Positions 24,001 through 36,038 of a DNA stretch of 46,285 bases are shown piece after piece. The stretch covers positions 4,627-50,911 of the forward strand of contig JADHYX010000142.1 in the NCBI GenBank assembly GCA_027604685.1. The letters run 5' to 3'. A model generated the notes under the pieces. That model had not been told where the DNA came from. It saw only the letters and a program-made list of their open reading frames with translations, and made no database searches. A program made the translations under genes and the position numbers. The stretch comes from Lobulomyces angularis (Eukaryota > Chytridiomycota > Chytridiomycetes > Lobulomycetales > Lobulomycetaceae). The first letter of the stretch is position 1; each line of letters opens with the position of its first letter.

Positions 24001-25416
24001 AAAGAGCAAAATTGATTGGAAAGTCGTCTTTTTTAAAGAAATCAGTTGCTGAAGATGAATTTGGGTTTCCTGATATTAATGGTTTGAGGGAAAGTAAAAA
24101 AGTTTTTTAAGCTATTTTTTTTAGAATCTGATACACTTAAATTTGGGAAGAGCTTTAATGGAAGTAGATCACTCAATCTACCAAATATAGACATTAAAAG
24201 TTATAGAAATAGCATTGTATTGCCATCAAAAATCCCCAGAACTCCTAAAGCTTATAGAATAAAACAAATCTGCAGTCATCTTTATGATAAAATAGAAGGT
24301 AATCCTACTTTTTTTTTACTATCTAGATAAATTTGGTAAAATTATTTAGATGATACTATTAACACTGCAGATTCAGAGCATGGCTTGAAGTGTTCTTTCT
24401 TAGAAGGTAAGAGGCATATCAGAAATTGCAAGCTGATACGTTTTAGATTTTATTGCTTTGGATAAACGAGAGGGGCAGTTACTGGAAAATCAAAGAAATC
24501 GTATAATTCGTAGTTCAGACTTCCTTGATACAGAAGTGGAAGAGTTAAATCCACAACAAATTTTGGATATGGTTTGGAGGGGGTACAAATATCTCAACTC
24601 ACTGGAAGCACCAGTATTGGAATCTCAAACAGTCCACAACATACTAAGTCTTGCTGGTGAGTTTAACTGTATTTTTATGTACTTATGTTCCTTTATTTTT
24701 AGCTTGTTATAATTACAACATGGATGATTGTACAGTTGAAATAAAAAAAGTGGTTGCGAAACTTCCTAGACAATCTTTTGTTGTATTAAAAGCAATAATT
24801 GCGCACTTTAAAAGGTAATAAAACATTATTTGCCTCTTTATCTGACACATATCGTAAAAAAAGACTGTCTGCTATGTCTAATACTGATATCACCAAAGGG
24901 TTGGGCTCACTTTTCGGACCAATTTTACTACCAAGATTAAATTTTAAACCAAAGGTATTTATGTTGTTTAATATTTTCGTTAAAATAAATTATTATTAGA
25001 ACATATCCGTGATTAAGATTGAAACAGAAAACTGTTCAATGAATTCATTGGAAAACTTAAATAGCCTTTCCACCAAACAATCATATTCTTCATTATCAGA
25101 AAAAAGTGTACACTTAAATTCCAATTCTGTATTAAGTGAAATACCTGGCATAGAGAAATTCCCATTATCAAGAGTAAGGTCGCCACTTCCACTATTAGTA
25201 AGAGATTCATTAACTACGAATAGATCTCAAAAAATTTTACTTACTACGGTAGAAAATATTACTGAAATTGATACCCAATTTTTAACAAAAAGGCAAGTAT
25301 TTGCTGAACTATATTTAACGGAACTTGCTCTCTGTTCAAGTGCAACTTGTCTAGAGCTAATGATTAAAAGTTTTTCTTCGACATTTGCATTTAACACATA
25401 TAATACCGTTTATTAA
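21089..25416 (+). CDS. Large protein with C-terminal degenerate RhoGAP-like domain
   Basis: Exons 21089-21209, 21254-23947, 23998-24081, 24125-24298, 24350-24406, 24447-24656, 24703-24814, 24864-24954, 25000-25416; 1319 residues. The first 900 residues are Asn/Ser/Lys-rich and probably disordered, with a degenerate repeat of the form E-N-x-N-F-N-E-x-Q (nt about 22600-22870). The GAP-like part is at about 1040-1185: QQILDMVWRGYKYLN, then VAKLPRQSFVVLKAIIAHFK and LSAMSNTDITKGLGSLFGPI, the latter matching the HLxR..N.M...NLAIVFGPTLL helix pair of RhoGAPs. The GxFRxxG loop with the arginine finger is not visible, so GTPase activation is doubtful. A binding-only or scaffold role is possible. It is convergent with the EFCAB5-like gene, 290 bp apart. 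Confidence 0.65.
22600..22870 (+). repeat. Degenerate intragenic repeat (E-N-x-N-F-N-E motif)
   Basis: Within the RhoGAP-like gene the motifs ENQNFNEYQ, ENRNFNENQ, EENKNFAEHQ and DNGNFNKN recur at roughly 20-40 residue spacing. This looks like an old tandem duplication that has diverged. Confidence 0.5.
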
Positions 25417-25706
25417 CTTATTAGAAAAATTCATTGCTATGTTTATTTGTAATTTAGTAATATATATTCTGTTTACCATTCTTCTTATGGCTCACTAATT
25501 ACATATTCCTTTTAATTTTATATTAAGTCCAATGAAGTCCTCAAGGGTCTTTTTTTAATTAATACGATATTGTAATTAACATCTATCCACATAAAAAACT
25601 GAAATCTGCGAATAAATTTAAAAAAACAGCAATTTAAATTAAAAATAACAATAACATTTATAATGTGAACTTGAATTAAGTGTAAATATATAAAAAGAAA
25701 AAGCTT

Positions 25707-28700
25707 TTAAATTAAAGATTGATCTATAACTTCAGGCATTGGATCCGTAACACTTTTGGATTCTACAAAGTTGGTTGTAATTTCATTTTGTTCACCTATT
25801 TCATTGGCGGCAATCTCTAACTTTTCAATTTTGAGATTGTTGTGCTCGTCCGTTACATTCTGAGCTATGTGAACGCTAAATTCATTTTCTTCTTTAGAAT
25901 TTTCTGAAACCATTGGAATTTCTTCATGGTATTTGGAATCCAACAGTTCCACACTTACAGAGCCAGCAACATCATCATCACCATCTACCGCTAACTCATC
26001 TGAAGACAATTCAGCGTTGTCATATTCATCTTCTTCATTTGCTGCAAAATACAATTCTGCGTATTTTTTTCGAGACTCCACTGCTTTGTCCCTTAATTCC
26101 ATGGATATAACCTGCCAATCGTGCATATACTGTGCAGGAGTAGATCCTCTTTTTTTAACATCTCCGCGTTTTAATACTATGCACAAAAAGTTAAAAAATT
26201 AATATTTATTATTTACCTTTCAGAATTTTTTTGCATCGTTTAACTCTAATTTTTTTTTGAATGGCAGTTGGATCATAATCAATCATTTTTTTTAAGAGAT
26301 CGGTGTTGAGAAACTAAGGTTCAAATTAACATGTATATGTTTTTTTTAAACAAACCTTTACTACATCTGGCCAAGTTTTTACTAAAAAAATATGAATTTT
26401 AAGTGTAAATTAATAAGTTTACCCTCTGAAGGATTTATCCCAAATAATAGTAAAGTTGCTTTCATCACTTGATAAATTACAGTCGGCGGCTTCTTATAAC
26501 TTTTTAACTCAGATAAGGCTTTATTATCCAATTTTCGTAAAAGGTTTCTCGCTGCCATTAGCATCAATTTTGAAAATAATAAATCTCTTCTTGTTTCCTC
26601 GTCAATTTTCTCCGCGTCTAATACTGTAAGTAATCTAAAGTATTATATTTAAACCTAATAGATCTGAAACCCAGTCATCACTAAAGCTTTCATGCAAAAC
26701 CTGATTGACACCAGCTTCTAATACTCCACTTAGCTTTTTAGAATCTTCCATTTCGTCATCTGTCACTTGACTTGAAGTTAGCGAGTGAAAACATAAAATC
26801 ATTGCGCATGTTCCCGTTTCGTCCAAGATTGGTAAAACTTCCTCAATTACTCCATCTTCTTCATTCTTAACTTCAACTGATATTCTGCTTGTATACCCTT
26901 TATTTAGCAATTCAACAGTTTTTATATCTTCTACAAGATTTATGTTTCCTTTCGGCAACTTATTGTATTGCGAAGTAGTGTTATCAGCTTCTCGATTTGT
27001 GACAGATTTTGAGACTGAGTAGTATTTAACTAAATCCTCTTTATTTTGATTGCTGCTGTCATCTACTAAATATACATTTGCAAAAACATGATTTTGTGAT
27101 TCTGCCCAGTCCTTCGACTCCAACGCCAAAATCATAGTTTTGTGGATATAATTAATTTTATGAATAAGTTCTACTAATAAAGAAGCAACAACCTACAATT
27201 TTTTAAGAGTTAATTGCCCAAAAAAATTTTTCTTACCTCTAGAAATCTCAAATCTTCATCTACTGGTTTCAAATCTTCTACATTAAAACTCAACACCCCT
27301 ACTGAGCCAGAGTTTTCAACTATTGGAGATCCTATGTAGGCGCAGTCCCTTGACTCGCTTTTATAACTTTTTCCACTAGACAAAACTTCATATTCAACAT
27401 CATTTGCATTCTCTACTATTGTATCATACAAGTGTTTTTTTTTTTCGGTACAACTAATGTACCTTAAGACTTTTTTCATTACGGTAGAGGATATTCCCTC
27501 ACCCTCCATATTACTTTCACTTTTTACTTCACTTATTAAATTTTCAGTCAAGCTTATAGTTCCTTCGAATCTATTTTCAGAAGCATATATTTTATTGAAA
27601 GTTTGAGTTACAATTTCCAAAACTGACTGACATGCTTGAGCAACCGATGTATTACTATATGAAACTAAAAGTTTTATTTTCTTTGCTGCCTCTTTTTCTA
27701 AAACACTTCTACTTTCCAATAAATTTGTTTCTAATATAACATTCATTTGCGAAGAACTGGCCGGAGGAGGCGAAGCTGAAAATGTATCTGCTCCATTGAG
27801 AGAAGCTACTTCGTCAGTATTAAAGAGGACTGTTAGCAATTCAATAATTTCTCTGTACACCAATGCTTCCAGCAATGAACAAATACCTTTATAGTGATTA
27901 GTTAAAGCATCTGAATCAATTGTTTTTGTAGCGAGATTTCTCGCTGGTACAGTTATTTTCAAGCTCATTAAAATTTCCAAAATCTCTGCAGAATAAGTTC
28001 CGCTGTTTATTGCATTTTCCAATACTAAATTTAAATCTTTTACCAAAATTTCGGTTTTGGAGTTAAAAAGTTTTTTAAATATTAATGCAAAGTCCTTTTC
28101 TTTGACTTCAGTAGTATCTTTGACTTGAGCAGTCTCATTTTCTTCAGTATTCTCTTTAGTTGCATTTACTAGTAGTGCATCTTTAATATTTTGGTCGTTT
28201 CCTAAAAATTCAAGAAATTCTGCAACTAGTTTAAAGCCATATTCCCCCACCATTTGTTCCAAAAATTTAACAAAATAGTTTTTATCCGCTACTTCTCTAC
28301 TTTCTTCATCTGAGACAAAGTATCTGTTAAAATCTAATTTAATTTTATCTCTTAATATTGGGTCTGTTTGCTTAAATTCAGAAATGCTTTTCAAAACATG
28401 TATTTTAAAATTGTGTTTTGTGGTGTTTGACACAGCATCCAAAAAAGTGGAAGAAATAATCATATTTTGAAATTCCTTTTTAAGGTCTTCGCCAACTTCC
28501 TCAATATGATTTGATAGAATTGTTAGATACTCGTTTAAATCTTCAATTGTCCAACCAGCCATTAACGCTAATAAATTGTCAATAAACACTGGTAATCCCC
28601 ATACTACTGAAAATACAGAATTAGGAACAACAACTGGGATTTTTTGATTAATCCCTTCTACAGAATCTGATAATTCAGAGTCTTGGAGAAAGTTTTTATT

Positions 28701-29502
28701 TTCATTTCCAATTTTTCCAATTAAAGAATCTTTTAAATCATTAAATTTTTCATGCAATTCAGGTACCAATGCAACGCTGACGTGTGCAGCTACATATTCA
28801 GCCCCAGTTAACTGTATAAATAGTAATTATAAAAATAATAAAGTCATAACGCTTACGACTTCATCTCTTAATAAAAACCCTGGCTGCTGTCTCCAAAGTT
28901 TTGTAGACCATTTTGCAAATATTGCCGGCAAGATTTGCTCAAATGTCCGTTGCCGTTCATAATCTTGAGCTGCCTTAATCATTTTTTCGTGAGCCTCTTC
29001 CTGCTTTCTTAGCAATTCTTCTGCCCTCTTTTTGGCTCTTTTATTGGTTTCCAATTCAAATAATCTCGACTTCAGTTGCATACCAGCTTCGTGCATACCT
29101 TTTGCATAAGGAGATGCAGTTGAATTAGAGAAATTTGCATATCTTGGATTGTTTCTATACAAATATTGAGCTAAATATGAAAAACAGAAATTAATTTTAG
29201 TCAGAAATATGAATCACTCTACCTAGCCAGTTTAGAGGGTCAAAAATAGGTCTTTGACATCGTAAATTTGATTTGTTTTCATCATCGGTTCCATCATTCG
29301 AAAAAATATTCTCATTTACTAAATTTCTTCTTTCCACCTCTTGTAAAAGTTTATCAATTGCAACAATTACAGAGGGTAAAGTAGTTTCAACTAGATATGC
29401 CCGAAAATCCAATCCAGCATCAGTTACATCTAGGAAATCGTAAGTAAGAGTTTGAACTGCTAAATCCCGCAAATTGGCAGACTCTTCGACATCTCCATCC
29501 AT
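25707..29502 (-). CDS. EFCAB5-like axonemal/flagellar protein
   Basis: Exons (minus): 29502-29223, 29170-28857, 28811-27237, 27192-26655, 26623-26423, 26381-26356, 26313-26217, 26176-25707; 1166 residues. Near residue 90 is FDPLNWLAQYLYRNNPRY, a Dpy-30/RIIa-type docking helix common in ciliary proteins, followed by a coiled coil (RAKKRAEELLRKQEEAHEKM). A GAF-like region near residues 660-745 contains CAYIGSPI and GVLSFNVEDLKP. Next comes a block resembling the dynein-stalk-type repeat: LSELKSYKKPPTVIYQVMKA, then TWPDVVKFLNTDLLKKMIDY and DPTAIQKKIRVKR. This combination is what I know from EFCAB5-type proteins; the assignment is from memory of the architecture. The tail is acidic. One intron (26624-26654) is only 31 nt. 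Its presence argues for a flagellated zoospore. Confidence 0.6.
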
Positions 29503-29785
29503 ATTTGAAAAAATTGGTAGAATTTTTTTTTTGGAAAAATAAAAAATTTTACGCGTTTAACCATAGTACAACATATATACACCATTAATTAACTAATAGA
29601 TGAAATAAACTAACGTATACTTTAAAATATCTCTGCATTTAAGTAAAATATTTATTAAAATGAATTTTTTTAATGGAGTAAACATCAAGGAAAATTTTCA
29701 ATTATCGAATATTAAATTTTTTAAAGTGGTAAAAAAATACTATTTTTACAACCTTTCATATATTAAAAAAAAAAAAACAGGACTT
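29503..29785. other. Intergenic spacer
   Basis: About 280 bp, A/T-rich, between the start of the EFCAB5-like gene and the end of NAC alpha, same strand. It should hold the promoter of the former and the 3' end of the latter. Confidence 0.5.
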
Positions 29786-30559
29786 TTATATTGTTAAATC
29801 CTAAAAAAAAAATAAATAAACATCAGTTTAAATATTGAAGTACTCACCATGATAGCATTCACAATATCGCTATTACTGGCTTTCAATGCTGCTATAGCTT
29901 TACCACGAGTGACATTGGCTTGTTGCATAACTAAAGCAATATCCTTCTCTTCAACACCTTGTGCATCTTCATCACCACCACTTTCTTCTACATCTGCTAA
30001 AGCAGGAGGACCATCTGTATCATTATCATCAGTTGCAAGTTGATTGTTATATTGCCCGGCAGCAGCAGCAGTTTGCTGAGCTTGAGATGCCATATCTTCT
30101 ATTTTTACTTCTCCAAAAACAACGTATGCTTTATCAAATTGTTAAAAAAATGGGTTACATAAACTTTAAATTTACTGTCACTGGATGAGCTTTTGTATAC
30201 ATCAGGTTGAGCAACAACGAACAACACCTTTGTAATTTCATAAGTTCTAATTTCAAGAAAAATTTTAACTAACATTTTTAGCTTTTCTAATTGTAACTCG
30301 TGAAATATCTTTAACGGAAACTAAACCAGTTTTAGCCAATGCTTTTCTAGCTTTTTTTTCCCCACGACTTTGGTTTGGATGTGACGAAACCTCTGGTCCT
30401 TTTTGAAAAATTGAAAAAATGTTTTATTATTTAATAATCAAATGTTTAGTTTAATAATTTGCTACCATCAACTTCTGGCAATTCTTCTTCAATTTCCTAA
30501 AATTGTGGATGAGAAAAATTATGCAAAATATTTAATGTTACCGCTTCGTGTTTGGTCAT
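29786..30559 (-). CDS. Nascent polypeptide-associated complex subunit alpha
   Basis: Exons (minus): 30559-30542, 30496-30466, 30398-30274, 30227-30176, 30128-29848, 29800-29786; 173 residues. NAC binds ribosomes as an alpha/beta heterodimer and shields emerging chains. Seen: short acidic N-terminus, [18 protein letters not shown] with the basic cluster, [40 protein letters not shown] of the NAC barrel, then an acidic linker and the C-terminal UBA domain ([34 protein letters not shown]). The first exon is 18 nt and the last 15 nt; both are fixed by conservation (NAIMDLTI at the end). Six exons in under 0.8 kb. Confidence 0.95.
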
Positions 30560-31525
30560 TTTTAATAATTTATATCTAATAAAAGAATGTATTAATATTG
30601 TCGAAAATTCAAAAAATAAAGGTTGAAGGAAAATAACTCCTTCAAAAAAAAAACAAAAAAAAAAGTAGTAAAACAACTTTTCAAATCTCTTTTAATCAAA
30701 AACTTTAATCACTCTCCCAAGTTACAAGTTTTAGACGAAAATTTTATTCTTCCATCACTCAGAAAAATGCAATTTTATTTGTAAAATCAAAAATAGTTTT
30801 AAAATTAACACTATAAGAATGAAGATTTGAACTAATTTGACCATTAACGTAATAGTTTTGTTTATAAGAACGTAGATCTTAGGTTTGTTTCATCCCATCC
30901 AATATCAATAATGTCGCTCTCTTCACGCAACTTAATAATTAAAATTGTGAAAAAATTCCTTATTTCTTTTCTATACATTTGTAGTAATTAAAGTTGAACA
31001 TAACACTCACTGTACTTAAAAAATTAACTTACATTTGATACTATTCAACGTCCCTTGGTGTAACATCGAAATTCAACTTGCAAATTCCATTTCAAGACAA
31101 ATACTATGTAGTTTGGAATCGTTTTTCAAAGAAATTATAGCAATTTTTAATGTGAATTTAGAAAACTAGATAAAGATTTAATGATACTACTTTTTAAAGT
31201 TGTGCCTAATAGTTCACCATTCTTAACTTAATTTAAATTATAGAAATCAGGTTGTTTTATGTCTCTTATACAATAAAGTGTTTTATGGCTCTCTTTTTTC
31301 TTGAAAAGCACAGTATTTTTTTTATTTGATCAATTACACTACCTTTTTTTTGTTTTTTCGTAATTGAACAAAATCTGATATAAAAATTGTGAATATCTAT
31401 TGTTCTGTTTTCTTTTTTTTACGTAAAATGTGAATAAAGTAGAATTGTAAAATTTTATTTGTTAAAAAAATCAAATGATGGTATGTAAAAAGAATTTAAT
31501 TTTTTTGAAATTCAGAAAAAAATTT
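30560..31525. other. 966-bp gap between NAC alpha and Tlg2, mostly unassigned
   Basis: Promoter space for two divergent genes, but unusually long for this window. The part nearest NAC alpha (30560-30860) shows nothing. The rest holds the minus-strand coding-like patch described separately. Confidence 0.5.
30862..31420 (-). other. Hidden minus-strand gene or pseudogene, product unknown
   Basis: Three proposed 3' exons fit together in phase: 31165-31078 (FSKFTLKIAIISLKNDSKLH, SICLEMEFA), an 8-nt exon 31040-31033, and 30930-30862 (LREESDIIDIGWDETN, then LRSTFL and TAA). Introns would be 37 nt and 102 nt with GT..AG ends. Upstream, two further frames look coding: one of about 49 codons (IHNFYIRFCSITKKQKKGSV) ending near 31275, and another with CIRDIKQPDFYNLN that carries a TAA before GELLGTTLKSSIIKSLSSFL. 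I could not build a start codon or one continuous model. It may be a small gene with several tiny exons or a decayed one. Confidence 0.35.
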
Positions 31526-32794
31526 ATGTCAAAAATGGGAGCAACACGCAGTCGAACCACACTATTTGTGCAGTACAGAAATACATTTTCACGATCAAAT
31601 AAATCAACGCGTAATACTGGAAACAGCTTTGATGTTTCGGAGAGGGCAAACTTATTAGGTCAAGATATTAACAAAGGCGATGTTGTTGTAGAACTTTCAG
31701 CACTACCTCCAAAATGGTAAATTCTCAATTATTGTTTTATTGAAATTAACTGAAATTTTAAAAAGGGTTGATATAGTTGAAGAGGTATTAATTATTACGC
31801 GTTATTGCAAGATTTAAATTTCTTGGTTTTATTATTTTAGATTGAAGAGGATTTTGCAAAATTAAAACAAAAAAGTGAAATTTAGATTTTTAATGATACT
31901 AAATTTTTTATTTTTTCATCAAGTTAATCAATTAGAAAATTTACATAAAAAAAATGTTTTACCAGGATTTGAAGAGAGATTGCCAGATGAGGCTAATATG
32001 GATTTATTGACACAAGATATCACATCAGTAATATATTATAAATATTTAATACTAGAACTTACTAAAAATGGCAGTTGTTCCATGCTGCACAAGTTAAAAT
32101 AAAGAGGATTCACAATGAGCATCAACTTCATGGCATACAGCAAGCATCTGTAGTTGGAAAAAACATTCAAATTTCTTTAGCAACAAAATTGCAAGAATTG
32201 TCAGGATCTTTTAGAAAGACGCAATCTAGCTTTTTACAAAGTAAAATTTTTTCATAATTTGACAATATTTAACTTTAAATCCATTGTAGAGTTGAGAGGG
32301 AGGGAGGCTAAAAATCGGCATAATGTTTTCTCCAGTGAAGATCAGAATACAGAGGACGACGAGTTAGATGCTGTAAGCAAATAATATTATTTTCCAATTA
32401 AATGACCAAAAAAAGGTATTTACGGATTCTCAACTGCAAACTATCAATGATAATGAAAGAGCCATCACTCAAAGAGAAAAGGAAATCAATGAAATTGTTC
32501 AATCTATTAATGGTCTTGCAGTAATTTTTAAGGAACTACAAACAATGGTTATAGACCAGGGAACAATATTAGATAGAATAGATTATAACATTGAGCAGGT
32601 CAATGTTCATGTGGAAGGCGCACACGGCGAATTAGTTAAGGTATGAGTTATTTTGGAAAATAACTCGTTAATTTTTTTTGTTTTTAAAGGCATATGCATA
32701 TCAAAATAACAAAGTCGGTAAAATCTGTATTATAGTGTTGAGCGTCATTGTGTTCATATTAATTATAGTTGTTTTGACTAAAAAAAGAAAATAG
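31526..32794 (+). CDS. TLG2: Qa-SNARE, syntaxin-16/Tlg2 family
   Basis: Exons 31526-31716, 31766-31784, 31841-31874, 31924-32027, 32075-32240, 32290-32372, 32416-32640, 32690-32794; 308 residues. Tlg2/syntaxin-16 mediates fusion of endosome-derived vesicles with the trans-Golgi network. The N-terminus has TTLFVQYRNTFSRS, the Tlg2/Stx16 start that binds Vps45. The Habc region follows (PPKWVDIVEEIEEDFAKLKQ, LFHAAQVKIKRI). The SNARE helix at about 200-275 has the zero-layer Gln in IFKELQTMVIDQGTILDRID. A C-terminal anchor ICIIVLSVIVFILIIVVL precedes TKKRK. An upstream ATG at 31475 would add 17 poor residues; I prefer 31526. Exons 2 and 3 are 19 and 34 nt. Confidence 0.93.
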
Positions 32795-32975
32795 ATTGCC
32801 AAAATTTTTGCATTGGATTTATTTTTTACTAGAATTAGATTTTTTTTTTTTTTTAAAACATGTAATATAAATTCATTTTATTTTAAAATCATTAATATAA
32901 AAAAAGTTAAAAATTTTAATATTTGAATATTAGATAAAAATTATATTAAAACTGATGTGTCAAAATGGCATTTTG

Positions 32976-34382
32976 CTAACTAATAGGTTCCCTTAATTCT
33001 TTATACTTTTTTATAGTACTATGAACTCCAGTATACTACATAAAAAAGCATCAAAATTTTTTACTAGTTGAAAAAAATTACTTACTTCATCTTCAAGCTT
33101 TCTTTCATATTCGTACTAAATTCGAAAATTAGGCATTTTTAACTTATTTAATTTTCAAACCTTTTGATTTAAAGAGTAACCTGATCTCTTTACTTCATTA
33201 ATGTATTTCTTTGTGTAGTTTATATCGCTGTTAACTCCAGTCAATTTTTTTAAGCTCAAACCAAAATCAATTTCGTTATTAGTCAAAAATCGTTTGTTAA
33301 CACTTAAGTTTTCTTTTTTGAATAAATAAACATCGTTGTTTCGAACAGCACCAGTGGGTTCTTTTTTCCCTAATTTTAATCTGAACATCTTAAAAAAATG
33401 ATATTAATTTCATTTTTCTTACTTAACTGGAGTATTATTATTAAAATAATCGAATTTTTCTTTAGTTAATTTTGAAATTTCTTGATCAAATATTCTAGGC
33501 ATTCTTGAATAGCCATCATCCATCATTTTTACTATTTTCAGTTCTTTCCAAGTTTTAGATTTCGTTGGTACTATGGTCTTAATTTTTTATTTACTATTTA
33601 ATATATTGCATATTTTCAAACCACTTACCTTGAAACGCTCATCTCCACCCTTGGTTCCTAAACTTAAGATATGCTCCACATCACTTGTAAATCCGCTATC
33701 GCTTGGAATAATTTTGCTGTAATCTATTAGTGGCATTTTTTGAGTATACTGCCCTTGCTGATGTGCTTTATGGGTGGTTGATGTATAAAAGGCATTATTC
33801 TAGAGAAACAGCGTTTGTTAAGTATAAAATAAATAATTATCGTCGTTACAGGTACTGCTTTTTGCTTATGAGAAAGTGGTATTCTGCAAAATCCAGAATA
33901 ACCTAATACACCAACACTGGCAACTGGGGCTTCTTCGGGCGTTTTATAATCGTGCTCGTAATTTGTTAAGAAAGGTTCTTTAATACTAAACACAGAAAAA
34001 CAGTTAACAAGAGCAAATTATTAATGTCACTTTACTTAAAGGTTTCATTTTCGTCTACTTCTTTTTTGTATGCTACAAAAGGAATGACATTCTTGCTATA
34101 ACCACTACTACTCTTTACACTTGGGTTTCTTAAGAAAAATTTTTCTCTTAAAATCTTATCTTGAGGATTGACAATTTCTCTATTAATCCCACCTTTAATA
34201 GGTTGGGTCTGAAAGATTTCTGCTGGACCGCTTCTACCTAAGTTTTTTCTGTATTCATGTAAGGTAGAGTAAGTTGTTGAGTAAAAGTTGTCGTAAAAGT
34301 TAGATGGGCCAGAAGAAACCTTCACCATTGAACTGGCTCTGACTTCATCAGTATTTTCAAAGATATCAGTTATTTCTCTCAT
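32976..34382 (-). CDS. Axonemal microtubule protein, SAXO4/PPP1R32-like (tentative)
   Basis: Exons (minus): 34382-34036, 33985-33850, 33799-33629, 33577-33428, 33388-33161, 33115-33086, 33035-32976; 373 residues. No enzyme domain. The sequence is full of Tyr/Phe-Gly/Pro/Ser turns such as SNFYDNFYSTTYSTLHEYRK, LTNYEHDYKTPEEAPVASVG, GYSGFCRIPLSHK, NNAFYTSTTHKAHQQGQY and DSGFTSDVE, the style of filamentous microtubule-inner or SAXO-type proteins that lie along doublets. The overall plan recalls SAXO4/PPP1R32, but I cannot confirm this without a search. The fourth intron uses a weak donor, GTTAAG, chosen because it alone keeps the frame into MFRLKLGKKEPTG. Confidence 0.5.
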
Positions 34383-34601
34383 CTTTTATAAAATATTGAT
34401 ACAATACTAAATATTTATTTTTATTTTTTATGTATTTTGTCATATTGATTGGTCAAAAGTGTATCAGAAAAGTTGGATTTGCCATAAAATATTGGCTCAC
34501 TTCAAAGGATAGTTAATAAATTAAGGGGGTGATTTATATCTTTTCAGAGGCCTGTTATTATTAATTACAAATAGGAATATGTAAAAAAAAAGTTTAGTCA
34601 T

Positions 34602-36038
34602 TTATTCCCGACGTTGCCTCTTTTCTCTTGGCATTAAGCCAGTAGAGAGTTTCCTTTTTTCCCTCGACTGAAGTAATCATTAAAAACTATATGCATATTT
34701 AAACTAAAAAATATACCTTTTCAATTCCAACACTATTTCTTCTACTGCTGCCGCTCTCTATATCATCCTCTTCAGTTCCCTTAACAATACTACTACCAAG
34801 GTTACGTGATTGCTGCAGTTTTAAGTCATGATCACTTCTATCAATTTGCCTCTTTAACTCCAACAGGGCTAGTATTTGTTGCCGCAATTCTTCAAATGCT
34901 GCCATCACAGCAGCAGTAGGCATAGTAGGCTTCCCATTTTGTATTCCTAATTCCTGAAGTGATGTATTTAACTTTTGTTGCATAGTGGTTTTTACAGGGG
35001 CTACACGCGAACTACGCAGATATACACCAGGTGCACACTTTTCTTTTTTCTGGGGAGTATCCACTTAAAACAAAGAGATTAAATTAATTAATTTATTATT
35101 TTCATCGTACCCTCTTCAATGCCATCTTCCAATTTCTTTTTTTTATTTAATCGTTTCTTTTTCTACAAAAAAGTAAAAAATAATACATGAAATGGAGGTA
35201 CCTTTTCCAGGAATAAAGAATCCTTTTGAGATTCATAGTTTCCCAATAAGCAAACGATACTCTCCCGTTCCTTCATCCATTTTTTTTCAGTTTGCTCCCT
35301 TTTCCTTAATTCAAAGTATAGTGCTTCTTCCTCTTTAGCTTGGTCGGTTGTTCTGTTTAATAAAACTTCGAGATTTTTTTTCCTTTCAACCTCCTTTTCC
35401 TTGTTGTAATTGTATATTGAAGTATCCGCTGCCTTGTCATGTAGGGACACAAGCTTTTTTACTATACTATAATATCTGTCTTTCAAATCCTTTAAATGTT
35501 AAGCAAAATTGCAATAAAACTATATTTAAGATACTTCGATGGACCTCTCTTGACTTCCGGAAAATCTATCCGCTATTACAATAAATCGTAAGTCAAATTT
35601 TTTGCATAGATCAAACAAATGATCAGTATCCTCCTTAGACCAGTTAGAATCCGAAAAGTATTGATCATATTCTTGATCCGTGTAGCACTCCACAAATGTA
35701 GTTTTGTTAAAACCGGAAAATTTTGAGTCTATTGAAAAAATTTAAAACCTAAATAATACAGAATAAAAACCTGTGTCATCATCATTTAATCTGACCCAGT
35801 GGTATAAACTCAAATTGTCGCTTCTAGCAGAATTTGTGAACTGCTTTATAGCCCACTTTCTGGCTTTTTTATTAATCTTTTGTTTTAATGTTGGTGGAGC
35901 AATAGTTAAACTCGGCAGACCTCCAGTTAATGCGAAAACTTCTCTTGTTATACCTTCTGGCCTTTTCTGCTTTTCCTTTAACTGTGGTATCTTGGGTTTA
36001 TGTTGTTGAATGTTTAAAATATCAAATACATCACTCAT
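34602..36038 (-). CDS. SWC4: Swc4/DMAP1, subunit of SWR1 and NuA4 chromatin complexes
   Basis: Exons (minus): 36038-35771, 35728-35535, 35489-35202, 35162-35111, 35063-34717, 34667-34602; 404 residues. The start MSDVFDILNI is typical of DMAP1. Then RPEGITREVFALTGGLPSLT, KARKWAIKQFTNSARSDNL and YHWVR lead to the SANT/Myb domain at about 120-165 (SNWSKEDTDHLFDLCKKFDL, FIVIADRF). A charged coiled coil follows, then APGVYLRSSRVAPVKTTMQQ, a conserved C-terminal segment (VYLRSS), and a second helix pair. In yeast Swc4 belongs to both the H2A.Z-loading SWR1 complex and the NuA4 acetyltransferase. It is head-to-head with the coiled-coil gene, 151 bp between start codons. Confidence 0.9.

Noticed and set aside
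31475..31525. Upstream ATG as start of Tlg2
   Set aside because: It adds a Lys/Phe-rich 17-residue leader unlike the family; ATG 31526 gives a normal Tlg2/Stx16 N-terminus.
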